Origin: Shewanella halifaxensis HAW-EB4
Lineage (GTDB): Bacteria; Pseudomonadota; Gammaproteobacteria; Enterobacterales; Shewanellaceae
DNA length: 64,000 nt
Assembly: GCF_000019185.1 (NCBI RefSeq)
Contig: NC_010334.1
Coordinates: 4,898,001 to 4,962,000, forward strand
Direction: 5' to 3'
The position numbers and the translations under genes are program-made. The notes below the pieces were generated by a model. That model was not told where the DNA came from. It ran no database searches and saw only the letters and a list, made by a program, of their open reading frames with translations. Shown here one piece after another: positions 43,474 through 52,363 of this stretch; position 1 is the first letter of the stretch; every line of letters begins with the position of its first letter.

Positions 43474-43734
43474 TATTATCCTCTTTATTTTGTCTGTAGA
43501 ACTCCTTTAAACAACTACTATTTTATAAAATAGCTAACAATAATCACGGCATAGCAGCCGGAAACCAATGATAAAAAGCACCTAGAAAAATAAACCTAAC
43601 CAGCTGAATCAAAAGATAATTCCCTAGTAAGCTCTTTTCTAGTCTAGTATTTTTTTTAACTATTACTTGCGAAGCCTTATTATCTATGGCCTCATGAGAC
43701 AACTAAGAGTAAAACTCACGCCTAATGGATATCT

Positions 43735-44346
43735 ATGAAAATTGGCACAGAAGAAAACCCTCTTGTTGCAACTTTAGACAAAGTAGCTAGACCCTTATTA
43801 GAAGCGGCATTGAGAGACAATAGTTTTGAATTCAAAGATGAGCATACATATGGAATTGAATTATTTTTGAATAATGTTGCCGGAAATGAACACCTATCAA
43901 AGATGGCAATTCGTATTGCCATCTTTTTTCACAACTATTTTCTTTCTGATGACGCAGAGCGATCTACCGATTATGAAGATGGGGAGGTGTTTATGACAAC
44001 AGATCCTAATAGCCGGACATTAATCAATGGACATGAAGACTATATCGATAACGAGTTCTATGTAAGGTACGCAGGCTCCACTATTGGGTTTCCTATACCT
44101 TTACCAAACCTTGTATCTTTACTTGCCGAGTCAAATATTCTTATAAGCTCATCAAATCTAATGAAAACTCTTAAAGAGCTTCATGAGTTCAACTACCTAA
44201 CACTCTCACCTCCTCCTAATTATCCAAAAAGTAAAAACAGAACACCTTGGAGACATATCAGGCTCTACAAAGGAATGATAGAAAAGCCACTTTATTATCA
44301 CATAAAGAGTAAAGCAGACCTTGAAGGCTCGACATCAAGTAATTAA
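43735..44346 (+). CDS. protein of unknown function
   Basis: A 203-residue acidic protein. Its central part ('TIGFPIPLPNLVSLLAESNILISSSNLMKTLKELHEFNYLTLS') could be a winged-helix fold. It is divergent from the Rep-linked gene. No signal peptide or membrane helix, and no family recognised. Confidence 0.5.
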   Translation: MKIGTEENPLVATLDKVARPLLEAALRDNSFEFKDEHTYGIELFLNNVAGNEHLSKMAIRIAIFFHNYFLSDDAERSTDYEDGEVFMTTDPNSRTLINGHEDYIDNEFYVRYAGSTIGFPIPLPNLVSLLAESNILISSSNLMKTLKELHEFNYLTLSPPPNYPKSKNRTPWRHIRLYKGMIEKPLYYHIKSKADLEGSTSSN

Positions 44347-44361
44347 CACTGCTCACTTCCG

Positions 44362-44388
44362 GTTAATGTACGTTACCGTGAAGTCACG
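44362..44388. repeat. interspersed repeat copy E (diverged)
   Basis: GTTAAT, four bases, then CGTTACCGTGAAGTCACG aligns with copies A-C at roughly two thirds of positions. It stands between convergent genes at 44346 and 44391. Confidence 0.45.
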
Positions 44389-44390
44389 AC

Positions 44391-45671
44391 TCAATCTATA
44401 GAATCTGGGCTGAGTTCGTCGAGAAGGCTTCCATTAAATGGCCATGGAACCCCACCTTTGCGGCAGATTTGCCGCAAATCAGGCTCCATCCTAACAAAGT
44501 GTTTTTTTATCGAAGTATTCGCCATTGTGGCTTTAGACCAAGCTTGCTCCTTCTCCCTTAGAGCTTTAGCCTCACGCTGAACTTTAATTTGCAGCTCGCA
44601 TAGTTCAACAGCCTTTTCATCTAAATTCACTGCTTGGTTCTCAACGGCACGAAGCTCTTCTTTCTTACATAATAGTTTGGCCTCAACAGCCATAATATCT
44701 TTTTGCAAAAGGTGGTGCTTATCATGTAATTCGGTTAGATATTCTCGCTCAATGAGTTTTAACTTTTCTGCATTTTCGCTATCAAGGCGTCTTAAGTACT
44801 GTTCTTCAAGTTGATACAAGGTACTCATAAACGACGTATTCGCCGCTTCAACATTCCTATCTCTCTCATTTTTGAATCGTTCAGCCTGCCTCGAAATACT
44901 AACAAGCTCATCCGTAACGCACTTAATTCTATATTTATATTCATCATATTGGCGGCTAAATGACTGGATGTAATCTTGCTTACCTTTAATTTCTTTTTCT
45001 AATATTTCTTGTTCCAATGCTAACCGCTTGTTTTCCACAATAAACGCTTTAGTAATAGCCCTTTCATGAGCCTGAAACTGCTCAGCAATAACGCCAACTG
45101 GAGCAACAGATAACCAATTCAAATCAGCTCTGCCAAGATGGCTTTCAATATGTTCGTCTAATATCCGATCTTCGACTAAAGAAAAGTCGCTAAAATCAAT
45201 CTCGATCACCGAGGCATTAACAGCTTTATATTCAGCTGTTTTCTGTTTATCAACTTCATGAGTCACTTTGACTTCGACCAAAATTCTCTCACCATTACAG
45301 TAACCTGTAACATCCGGGATCCGCTTTGTTGGTCTCAAACTCTTTTCTAATCTTATATCATCAAACTTTAGCGATAGCGTGGTAGGTTTGGAGTAACCTA
45401 TAGGGACAGTGAGTACTCTATATTGCTCTAAGTACTTCTTAACTCTAAGGTGTATTTCACTTTCGCCACTCCATTGACAATTGTCCTTATCCGACTCTTG
45501 GTGGTGAGCAAAATGCCATTGTTTTACCTTTCCCTGCTTAGCAGATAATCTTCCTTGGCAATCAATGCAGACACACTCGCATGCCAAACCATTCGCCACA
45601 TTTTTAACGGAAACAAATTCATCTTCTTTGCTTAGTGCATATGTCATCTTTACCGCTTGAAATAGACTCAT
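44391..45671 (-). CDS. CoiA-like nuclease with long coiled coil
   Basis: The start at 45671 has GGAAG 8 bases upstream; another ATG is at 45686. The N-terminal part resembles CoiA: zinc-finger-like 'CECVCIDCQGRLSAKQGKVKQWHFAHH', then a PD-(D/E)xK core with D120 in 'RIPDVTGY' and E133-x-K135 in 'ILVEVKVTH'. Residues about 215-385 form a long charged coiled coil absent from CoiA. CoiA-like nucleases help natural transformation; the coiled-coil form in an island may instead process DNA or bind phage products. Confidence 0.72.
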   Translation of the reverse strand: MSLFQAVKMTYALSKEDEFVSVKNVANGLACECVCIDCQGRLSAKQGKVKQWHFAHHQESDKDNCQWSGESEIHLRVKKYLEQYRVLTVPIGYSKPTTLSLKFDDIRLEKSLRPTKRIPDVTGYCNGERILVEVKVTHEVDKQKTAEYKAVNASVIEIDFSDFSLVEDRILDEHIESHLGRADLNWLSVAPVGVIAEQFQAHERAITKAFIVENKRLALEQEILEKEIKGKQDYIQSFSRQYDEYKYRIKCVTDELVSISRQAERFKNERDRNVEAANTSFMSTLYQLEEQYLRRLDSENAEKLKLIEREYLTELHDKHHLLQKDIMAVEAKLLCKKEELRAVENQAVNLDEKAVELCELQIKVQREAKALREKEQAWSKATMANTSIKKHFVRMEPDLRQICRKGGVPWPFNGSLLDELSPDSID

Positions 45672-45857
45672 CTCAACATCTTCCATAATGACCAGAAACC
45701 TATATACCGCTCCAACTTTATCATTTCTTTTACTACACTTTCTGCGATTTATGCTGAGTAAACAAATATTGTTCTTTTCTACTCGGATTAGCGAAAACTA
45801 ACCGTCTGAAACAGCCACTAAAACCACTCTCAACAGCCTGATATAATTACGTTATCA

Positions 45858-45875
45858 GCACGAAGCTCTTCGTGC
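45858..45875. promoter_or_regulatory. perfect palindrome upstream of the tyrosine recombinase gene
   Basis: GCACGAAG-CT-CTTCGTGC, 18 bp, just 18 bases before the start codon; it may be an operator or hairpin that controls expression. Confidence 0.5.
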
Positions 45876-45893
45876 TCTATCTAGGCTACCCTT

Positions 45894-46835
45894 ATGAATA
45901 ATCAAACTCCGACGGCGTTGTTTTTGTCACGCCTAGCGCCCAGTGGGCGTAGACCGCTGCGCTGTCAGCTAAACACGGTACTCAAACTGTTTAATTGGAA
46001 AGGTGAAGTTGAAGCGCAACCATTTCACACACTTAACTACGCACAAATTGAATACGTCAAACGCCATAAGTTGGATGAGGGTAAGTCCCCACGAACAGTT
46101 AATCTGGTGGTATTTGCACTCAAGGCCATTGTTAAGACTGGTTTCCTAATGGGTATGGTGGACGATATTCAATGGCGGCAGGTACAAGCCGTTAAGCGGC
46201 TACCTATCAACCCCAGTAGCCGAGGTAAGGCGTTATCATCCAATAGTGTGGGTGAGTTGATCACCACCTGTTATCTGGACAAGCGGCACATTGGCAAACG
46301 GGACTGCTGCATATTGGCTCTATTTCTCAGTACTGGCCTAAGGCGCTTTGAGTTAGCCAACCTGACAGTCAGTGATATCCACCTTGATAAACGTACCTTA
46401 ACGGTAAAGTCCGGCAAGGGTAAGAAGCCACGTAAACAACCGTTCCCCACATGGGCACTGACCTACATCGACAGCTGGTTAAGGGTAAGGACTTACCAAC
46501 CAGGGGACTTGTTTAACCCCATCTGGAACAATGTCATTAAACATGACCGTGGCCTAAGTTGTGCTGCCCTCTACCAAATAGTTAAGGCTCGCACTTTAGA
46601 AGCCACAGGTATCACCATTTCCCCACACGACTTACGCAGAACCTTCATTACCGAACTACTCAATCAAAAGGTCGATTTAAGCACTGCTAGCAAACTGGCT
46701 GGTCACGCCAATGTCACCACCACGCAGATCTATGATAAACGTGATGAATCTGTAATGAGAGAGGCTATCAACCAACTGAACTATCAATTGAATGACCAAC
46801 TAAATGTACAACCAGATGGAGACGAGTATGACTAG
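45894..46835 (+). CDS. tyrosine recombinase (XerD-like) of a recombinase-AAA operon
   Basis: A 313-residue phage-integrase-family protein: N-terminal SAM-like domain and catalytic residues in 'STGLRRFELANLTVSDI' (Arg), 'HDLRRTFITELL' (H-x2-R), 'LAGHANVTTTQIYDKR' (His and Tyr). It differs strongly from the integrase at the rnpB end, lacks an arm-binding domain and is coupled to an AAA gene downstream (8-base overlap). It may act on another site or on element resolution. Confidence 0.88.
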   Translation: MNNQTPTALFLSRLAPSGRRPLRCQLNTVLKLFNWKGEVEAQPFHTLNYAQIEYVKRHKLDEGKSPRTVNLVVFALKAIVKTGFLMGMVDDIQWRQVQAVKRLPINPSSRGKALSSNSVGELITTCYLDKRHIGKRDCCILALFLSTGLRRFELANLTVSDIHLDKRTLTVKSGKGKKPRKQPFPTWALTYIDSWLRVRTYQPGDLFNPIWNNVIKHDRGLSCAALYQIVKARTLEATGITISPHDLRRTFITELLNQKVDLSTASKLAGHANVTTTQIYDKRDESVMREAINQLNYQLNDQLNVQPDGDEYD

Positions 46836-48882
46836 CCTCCATACACCATACCCCGAAGATAATATGGTGATAGAGATTACGCCAACCCAATCACACCAAG
46901 GCAGCGCAACCAGCTATGCCTATAAAGCCCTTACCTCTGGTTATGTCGATGACACAGATCTTCAAGACCTGAGTAGCCGCATCATCAAAGTAGTGTGTGG
47001 TAAAGGTATCAAGCTAGGGTGTGCCAACAAACTAAGTAACTTAAAGCGCCACCTCAAGAAGCAAAGAGGTGAAACGGCCACCAGCAACCTTGACCATAAT
47101 TGTAAGTTACTCTCTCAAGGTCTTGGACTGCCAACTGATGGCTGGAAGGTAGTGAAGTTTATTGTGGTGATGAATGTTAACCGCGGACTATTTGATCTTA
47201 TCAATAAGATCTTACCTGAGGATAACTACGCCAATGCAATGTTCGCCTACACACTAGGGCTATCAGAGTTCAGGTTAATAGAAGTATTAAAAGCACTGGC
47301 AACAACAGGCCTGTTTGACCCGTTCTACGATTACGGCTTAATAGATTTTATGAATCTACCACAGGCAATCATTAGCTTATTGCTCGGCTCCAAGGTCGAG
47401 TACTACCTCAATCTTATTGAACCATTTATACAATCCAAGCCTGAGTCTGAGCTTAAGCTACGCCACTTTGGCCACCTTGAGTGTGACACCTTGCAGCAAT
47501 TTTTAGATATCAGTATTAACCAGTCCATGCTGGGAGTTAATGTACTTTTCTACGGGTTACCCGGCACAGGCAAAACCGAACTAGCCAAAGTACTGGCTGA
47601 TAAAACTCAATCACACCTTATCGCCATTAAACCTGTTGGGGATGAAGTATCAGGTGAACAAGGTAGATTCAAGAGGCAAGCCTTTAGCTCTAATCTAAGG
47701 TTGCAGTACCTAACGCTGGTACAACGCTTAGTATCACCAGATGAAAAGACTCTATTACTAATAGATGAGTGTGAGGATATCTTTGAGCAAAGCATTTCTC
47801 ACCGTGGTTATGGTAAGGAGCTGCTACATGAATTGATGGAACGAAACACCATACCAACTATCTGGATAACCAATCATATTGATGTTATCCCCCACAGCTG
47901 CATACGCCGCTTCACCTATGTACTTAACGTTAGCATTCCTGACAATAGGGTTATGGAAAGCCTAATGGATAATAGCTTTAAGGGGCTAAGGGTATCCAAG
48001 GTATTCAAACACCAGCTAGCCACACTGCCAGAGCTAACCCCTGCTCATATCACCAATGCGGCCTTTGTCACTCATAACACTCGGCTTTCGGGTAAAGCTG
48101 CCGAGCATAATATAGAGGTTATGGTTAAAAGCACCCTAACTGCTTGCGGCCACAGCACTAATGGTAACGGTTATAAACCACAACTCCCCTTTTCTACCGA
48201 GTACCTCAACATTAAGGGCGGCAACCAAGCGATAGACCTGTTAGAAAACTCGCTAGATACAACCTGCGATATCCGCACCTTATTAGTCGGTCCACCCGGC
48301 ACAGGAAAAACAGCGGTTGTAGAGTATCTGGCCAATGGCTGTAACCGTGAGTTAGTGACCATTAGGTGCTCAGATGTACTCGGAAAATACGTAGGGGAAA
48401 GCGAGAAGAATATCGCCCGTATCTTTCAACAGGCCAGTGATAACAACTGTATTTTGTTCTTCGATGAGGTGGACAGCCTGCTATTAGATAGGGGCGGCTT
48501 AAACGCCAGTTGGGAGATACAGCAAGTTAATGAACTACTGACACAGATGGAGAGTTTCAATCAGCCCTTCTTCGCAGCAACTAATTTCTCTGAGCGTCTA
48601 GACAGAGCTGTAATGCGACGATTCGACTTCAAGCTATCATTTAATTATCTTACTGAGAAACAAGCTCAGAATCTCTTTAGGAACGTCACAAGCACAAATA
48701 CGCTATCAGCTCAGACACTAGATTCGCTAAGCTTACTTAAGCTGCTAACTCCCGGTGACTTTTCTATCTTAAGGCGTCGTCAAAAACTAAATCACTTCAA
48801 GCTAACCACCGATGAGTGTTTAGCCATTCTAACCACCGAGAACAACAGTAAGCCCGGCAACAGAACTATCGGCTTCAAGTAA
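46828..48882 (+). CDS. AAA+ ATPase with two P-loop domains
   Basis: The ATG at 46828 has GGAG 6-7 bases upstream and overlaps the recombinase gene by 8 bases. Walker A1 GLPGTGKT at residues 243-250 with LLLIDECED at 309-317; Walker A2 GPPGTGKT at 488-495 with ILFFDEVD at 542-549. The N-terminal 200 residues have no motif I can name. Type II AAA proteins with two rings remodel protein complexes; coupling to a recombinase suggests work on a DNA-bound complex, but this is inferred. Confidence 0.85.
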   Translation: MTSLHTPYPEDNMVIEITPTQSHQGSATSYAYKALTSGYVDDTDLQDLSSRIIKVVCGKGIKLGCANKLSNLKRHLKKQRGETATSNLDHNCKLLSQGLGLPTDGWKVVKFIVVMNVNRGLFDLINKILPEDNYANAMFAYTLGLSEFRLIEVLKALATTGLFDPFYDYGLIDFMNLPQAIISLLLGSKVEYYLNLIEPFIQSKPESELKLRHFGHLECDTLQQFLDISINQSMLGVNVLFYGLPGTGKTELAKVLADKTQSHLIAIKPVGDEVSGEQGRFKRQAFSSNLRLQYLTLVQRLVSPDEKTLLLIDECEDIFEQSISHRGYGKELLHELMERNTIPTIWITNHIDVIPHSCIRRFTYVLNVSIPDNRVMESLMDNSFKGLRVSKVFKHQLATLPELTPAHITNAAFVTHNTRLSGKAAEHNIEVMVKSTLTACGHSTNGNGYKPQLPFSTEYLNIKGGNQAIDLLENSLDTTCDIRTLLVGPPGTGKTAVVEYLANGCNRELVTIRCSDVLGKYVGESEKNIARIFQQASDNNCILFFDEVDSLLLDRGGLNASWEIQQVNELLTQMESFNQPFFAATNFSERLDRAVMRRFDFKLSFNYLTEKQAQNLFRNVTSTNTLSAQTLDSLSLLKLLTPGDFSILRRRQKLNHFKLTTDECLAILTTENNSKPGNRTIGFK

Positions 48883-48919
48883 CACCAACAGTAAGACTTA
48901 CCCAATTAACCACCATGAA

Positions 48920-48943
48920 GTCTAGCCCAACACAGGGCTAGAC
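48920..48943 (+). terminator. hairpin after the AAA gene
   Basis: GTCTAGCCC and GGGCTAGAC pair perfectly around AACACA; no T-run follows. Confidence 0.45.
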
Positions 48944-48983
48944 CATCAACTCGTAAGATAACCAACCACAAAAGGTAATCACC

Positions 48984-49439
48984 ATGACGGCATCATTATT
49001 GAGTTCACTCAAGGTCACCGCTCGCCCAGAAGATGGCAGCAAGAACCCTCTCATTCAACGTAGAGAGAAGTTACTCACCAAGCTAGGACAGCAAAAAACC
49101 TTAGCCACCGCCCTTATCAACCAAGAGGTACATACCTTCTACCGCGAGAAATGGGTAAAAGATGAAGAAACAGGCAAGAAAGAGAAGGTACAGGTGCCGA
49201 AGAAGGTCTGCCCTTGGTTCTACAAGCGTAACAACCGTTATTACTTCGAAGTGCGCAGTGGTAATAAGCCACTGGAGCTACAAAAAGGAATGCACGCAGT
49301 CGAAGTAGGCAAAGAGGAAGAGTTAGTTAATACCATCGAAACCATTATCGAAGCGGTAGTGGCCGGAGAACTAGACCTATTGCTAACTAAAGGTGATAAG
49401 CCGGGTACAAAGAAAGATAAGGCCAGCAATCAAAAGTAA
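48984..49439 (+). CDS. island-conserved small protein (DUF6641-like)
   Basis: A 151-residue basic, soluble protein ('LLSSLKVTARPEDGSKNPLIQRREKLLTKLGQQKTLATALINQE', then 'VCPWFYKRNNRYYFEVRSGNKPLELQKG'). It resembles DUF6641, a family common in Vibrio and Shewanella elements next to recombinase-AAA pairs. The role is unknown. AGGTAATCACC precedes the ATG. Confidence 0.62.
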   Translation: MTASLLSSLKVTARPEDGSKNPLIQRREKLLTKLGQQKTLATALINQEVHTFYREKWVKDEETGKKEKVQVPKKVCPWFYKRNNRYYFEVRSGNKPLELQKGMHAVEVGKEEELVNTIETIIEAVVAGELDLLLTKGDKPGTKKDKASNQK

Positions 49440-49551
49440 CATCCAAGCTGCTCTACAACCTCAACCAGTAAGACACAAACCAAGCCTCAGAGCAGGAGCC
49501 TAATCTTAATCAAGCACCTGCTTTCAATCTACAGACTAACAAGGCATCACT

Positions 49552-49970
49552 ATGACCACCAAAATTAAACATCAAGATCTCTGCTTACCCATATCCCCCA
49601 TGTTTGCCATGCACTTAGCAGATCTTATCTGCGACCTTCAGCAATTACCATCAACTTCAGAGACCCCAGCTACTCAGCAGAGCGTGGTGGTTTTCATCCT
49701 GTGGAAGTTAGGCTAGAGAAAGAAACTAATGCAGAACATGGCGACCAATGGCGCATCTGCTATATCACCGACTTTAGCAATGTAGGTATTGGCTACATGG
49801 CTGAGCTTACCAAGGAACTGGACTTCGACTTTGATAGCGGAATTTTTCAACACCTGATGGGAGTAACACCACTAGAGCAAGCAAGGGGGATCTATCAAGT
49901 ATGGGAACAAAACTTCTTGGCTTATAGCCTTGGGATTAAAGCTTATCAAGTTACGCTAACCACTGAATAG
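49552..49970 (+). pseudogene. DUF2787-like protein, frameshifted
   Basis: AAGG precedes the ATG at 49552, and the first 36 codons read 'MTTKIKHQDLCLPISPMFAMHLADLICDLQQLP'. The frame then goes to a TAG, whereas the -1 frame reads 'INFRDPSYSAERGGFHPVEVRLEKETN' and continues to 49970, which is the DUF2787 body. One extra A at 'CAATTACC' (about 49645) restores a single frame. The gene is thus broken or the sequence is wrong by one base. DUF2787 is common in mobile elements of vibrios and relatives; function unknown. Confidence 0.75.
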
Positions 49971-50053
49971 ACATTCTCTACACATCCCGCTAGATAACTT
50001 TATATAAATAGGTATTCTAGGCCCCAGTCTCAATGCCTAGCTAAGGAAAAATC

Positions 50054-50410
50054 ATGGAACTATATAAACAAGAATTTGGTCAAAACTTTAACTTAGGCTT
50101 CGACTTATCCCTGTACCCTTGGTTAATAGATAAGAGCTGGCATAACGATATATCACCGAGCTTTTACTTTAAAACCTCCACAGGGTTTATGGTGCTTTGG
50201 GTCGACTATGAAAAGCCTGAGCAAAGAGAAGACAGCGAACAAGATCGCTACGTTGTAATGACCGCTGTTAACAGTGGAACGGATGAATCGCCAGAGGTTC
50301 ATCATAATGAAGATTCTTTACAAATTTTTTCGACAGAAGACCCAAGAACACTCAATATTTTTCTATCAAACACTATGGGCTCAATTACCCAAACACAATC
50401 CCACACTTAA
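50054..50410 (+). CDS. small acidic protein of unknown function
   Basis: A 118-residue protein with AAGGAAA in front of the ATG. The text ('FYFKTSTGFMVLWVDYEKPEQREDSEQDRYVVMTAVNSG') suggests a small beta-rich fold. It lies between the DUF2787 remnant and the methyltransferase gene; I do not recognise it. Confidence 0.55.
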   Translation: MELYKQEFGQNFNLGFDLSLYPWLIDKSWHNDISPSFYFKTSTGFMVLWVDYEKPEQREDSEQDRYVVMTAVNSGTDESPEVHHNEDSLQIFSTEDPRTLNIFLSNTMGSITQTQSHT

Positions 50411-50537
50411 GCTTAATTAAAATTCAAGTTACGTTTCAACTAACACAACAAAACTCCCTGTGATGCTTTAAAATCCCTGGACAATCACAATGCTGTTCAG
50501 TACAATTATATCATTATTGGTATAAGGTAGGTTTAAA

Positions 50538-52130
50538 TTGAACCATATAGAACTATTTTCTGGATGTGGGGGGCTTTCTCTAGGCTTAGAGCAAAGCGGC
50601 TTTGAGCTCACCATGGCAAATGAACTTTCTCCAATGGCTGCAGAGTCATTTGCATACAATTTTTTTAATGAAAATTTAGACGAATTAGCAATAAACGATA
50701 AACAGGCTACACATACACTTTGGCTAAATAGCAATTATGCCGAACTGAAACCTAGATTACGTGAAAACCCATTTACCTTTCCCGCATTCGATGAGGCAGG
50801 TACAAGTGATATCCCTACTGATGCCTCAGAACTCAAAGGAAAATTGGTAGTTGGCAGCATTGTCGAACTCAACCGTCTACTAGATAGCAACGAAGAGCTA
50901 ACTAAGCAACTCAGAACAGCTTTTGGATCTCAAGGTGGTTTAGACTTGGTATCAGGTGGACCACCTTGTCAAAGTTTCAGCATGGCAGGTCTTCGCAAGC
51001 GTGATTGTGATAAAAATACACTCCCATGGGAGTTTGCCAAGTTTGTTAAGCATACTCAGCCTAAAGTTGCGATGCTTGAGAATGTTACGGGAATCCTAAG
51101 AGCTTTTAAAGACGATGAAGGCAACAGCTTTCATGCTTGGTATGAAGTCGCTAAGGTGTTTGCCTCTATCGGTTACGTACCGCTATGCTTACATATAAAT
51201 GCTCGCCTCGCAGGAATAGCCCAGAACAGGCCGCGTTTCATTATGATTGCTGTAAGGTTTGATCATTATGAGACGATTGCTGGTGGATTTGAGGTTGGTG
51301 ATACCAATACGAAACTATTTTCTCCATCATTAAAGTTTTATCAATTGGTTCAGGAATCAGGCAGTGAGTTACCATTCGGCCATTTGGATTACTTCGATAC
51401 AACTAAACCGATCCACCGTAGTTTATTTGAAAGCTCATTTCTAGCAGGATTAGTTAATGGTGAGATGGTTACCGTTCGTGAAGCACTGGATGATTTAAAG
51501 CAAAAATACCCTTCAAAGCCTTCAGATTTTATAACTTCACTAAACGCAACTTTTAATCATTTACCTCAGTGGTTAAAATCACCAGAAGGGTCTGAATGGC
51601 CGAACCATGAATACCGCAATAACGGTGAAGTAGTACAACGCCGCTTCCGGTTATATCAAGTACTTCAAACTATTGATGAACGTTGGATCACTAAAGCTAT
51701 TTTTTCGATACTAAAGGGCAATGCGACTGAATTGGACGATGATGCATGGGCTGTATGTCGTGAATATAAATACTTGCAAATAGATCATACGCTAAAAGTT
51801 TTTGAGTCTAAGCAAGACTTCATTCAGTACCTTCGTGACCACCCGACTAAGAAGCAAACACAAAAAGCTTTAGTGGCAAACGCCCCAGCTCCTGCAGCTC
51901 TCTCTATTCCCGATGACGCTTGCCACTATGATGAGCATGAGCTTAGAGTTCTAACTGTACGAGAAATGGCAAGAATACAATCCTTTCCGGATAATTTTGT
52001 GTTCCGCTCTAAAGTGACTACTGGTGGACATTATCGTAAATTTGAGGTGCCTCAATATACTCAAGTAGGTAATGCTGTTCCGCCGCTATTAGGCTTAAAA
52101 CTAGGGAATTGTATTTCACAGCTATTATAA
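50538..52130 (+). CDS. DNA (cytosine-5) methyltransferase of a type II restriction-modification system
   Basis: A 530-residue m5C methyltransferase starting at TTG, with AAGGTAGG a few bases upstream. Motif I is ELFSGCGGLSLGLEQSG, motif IV GGPPCQSFSMAG (catalytic C144), motif VI ENV, motif VIII QNRPRF, motif IX REMARIQSFPDNF and motif X VGNAVPPLLG. The region between motifs VIII and IX should recognise the target. Its partner is the endonuclease gene convergent with it. Longer than a typical Dcm because of inserts between motifs I and IV and in the target domain. Confidence 0.93.
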   Translation: MNHIELFSGCGGLSLGLEQSGFELTMANELSPMAAESFAYNFFNENLDELAINDKQATHTLWLNSNYAELKPRLRENPFTFPAFDEAGTSDIPTDASELKGKLVVGSIVELNRLLDSNEELTKQLRTAFGSQGGLDLVSGGPPCQSFSMAGLRKRDCDKNTLPWEFAKFVKHTQPKVAMLENVTGILRAFKDDEGNSFHAWYEVAKVFASIGYVPLCLHINARLAGIAQNRPRFIMIAVRFDHYETIAGGFEVGDTNTKLFSPSLKFYQLVQESGSELPFGHLDYFDTTKPIHRSLFESSFLAGLVNGEMVTVREALDDLKQKYPSKPSDFITSLNATFNHLPQWLKSPEGSEWPNHEYRNNGEVVQRRFRLYQVLQTIDERWITKAIFSILKGNATELDDDAWAVCREYKYLQIDHTLKVFESKQDFIQYLRDHPTKKQTQKALVANAPAPAALSIPDDACHYDEHELRVLTVREMARIQSFPDNFVFRSKVTTGGHYRKFEVPQYTQVGNAVPPLLGLKLGNCISQLL

Positions 52131-52241
52131 AATAGCTATAAACCGAATAAGAAAACAATGTGTATTACCCAATATATTGCAAGGTTCAGTTATAGGCATA
52201 ATTAACCGTCGTAATTATACGAAGCTACCAATTACCTTTGT

Positions 52242-52290
52242 CGCCCTAGCATATATTCACAGTTTTTAGCTGTGAATATATGCTAGGGCG
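52242..52290. terminator. 21-bp perfect inverted repeat between the R-M genes
   Basis: Arms from 52242-52262 (starts CGCCCTAGC) and 52270-52290 are fully complementary, with loop TTTTTAG. It stands between two convergent genes and likely works as a bidirectional transcription block or hairpin, without a T-run. Confidence 0.7.
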
Positions 52291-52363
52291 TATCTTGATT
52301 AATATAGTAAACTAATTATCAGACCAAGCTTTAAAATTATGTTCCCCCTACTGCTTAGGTATT

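Noticed and set aside
47607..47795. Antisense ORF in the AAA gene
   Set aside because: Overlaps the first P-loop domain in a conserved frame; nothing supports expression.
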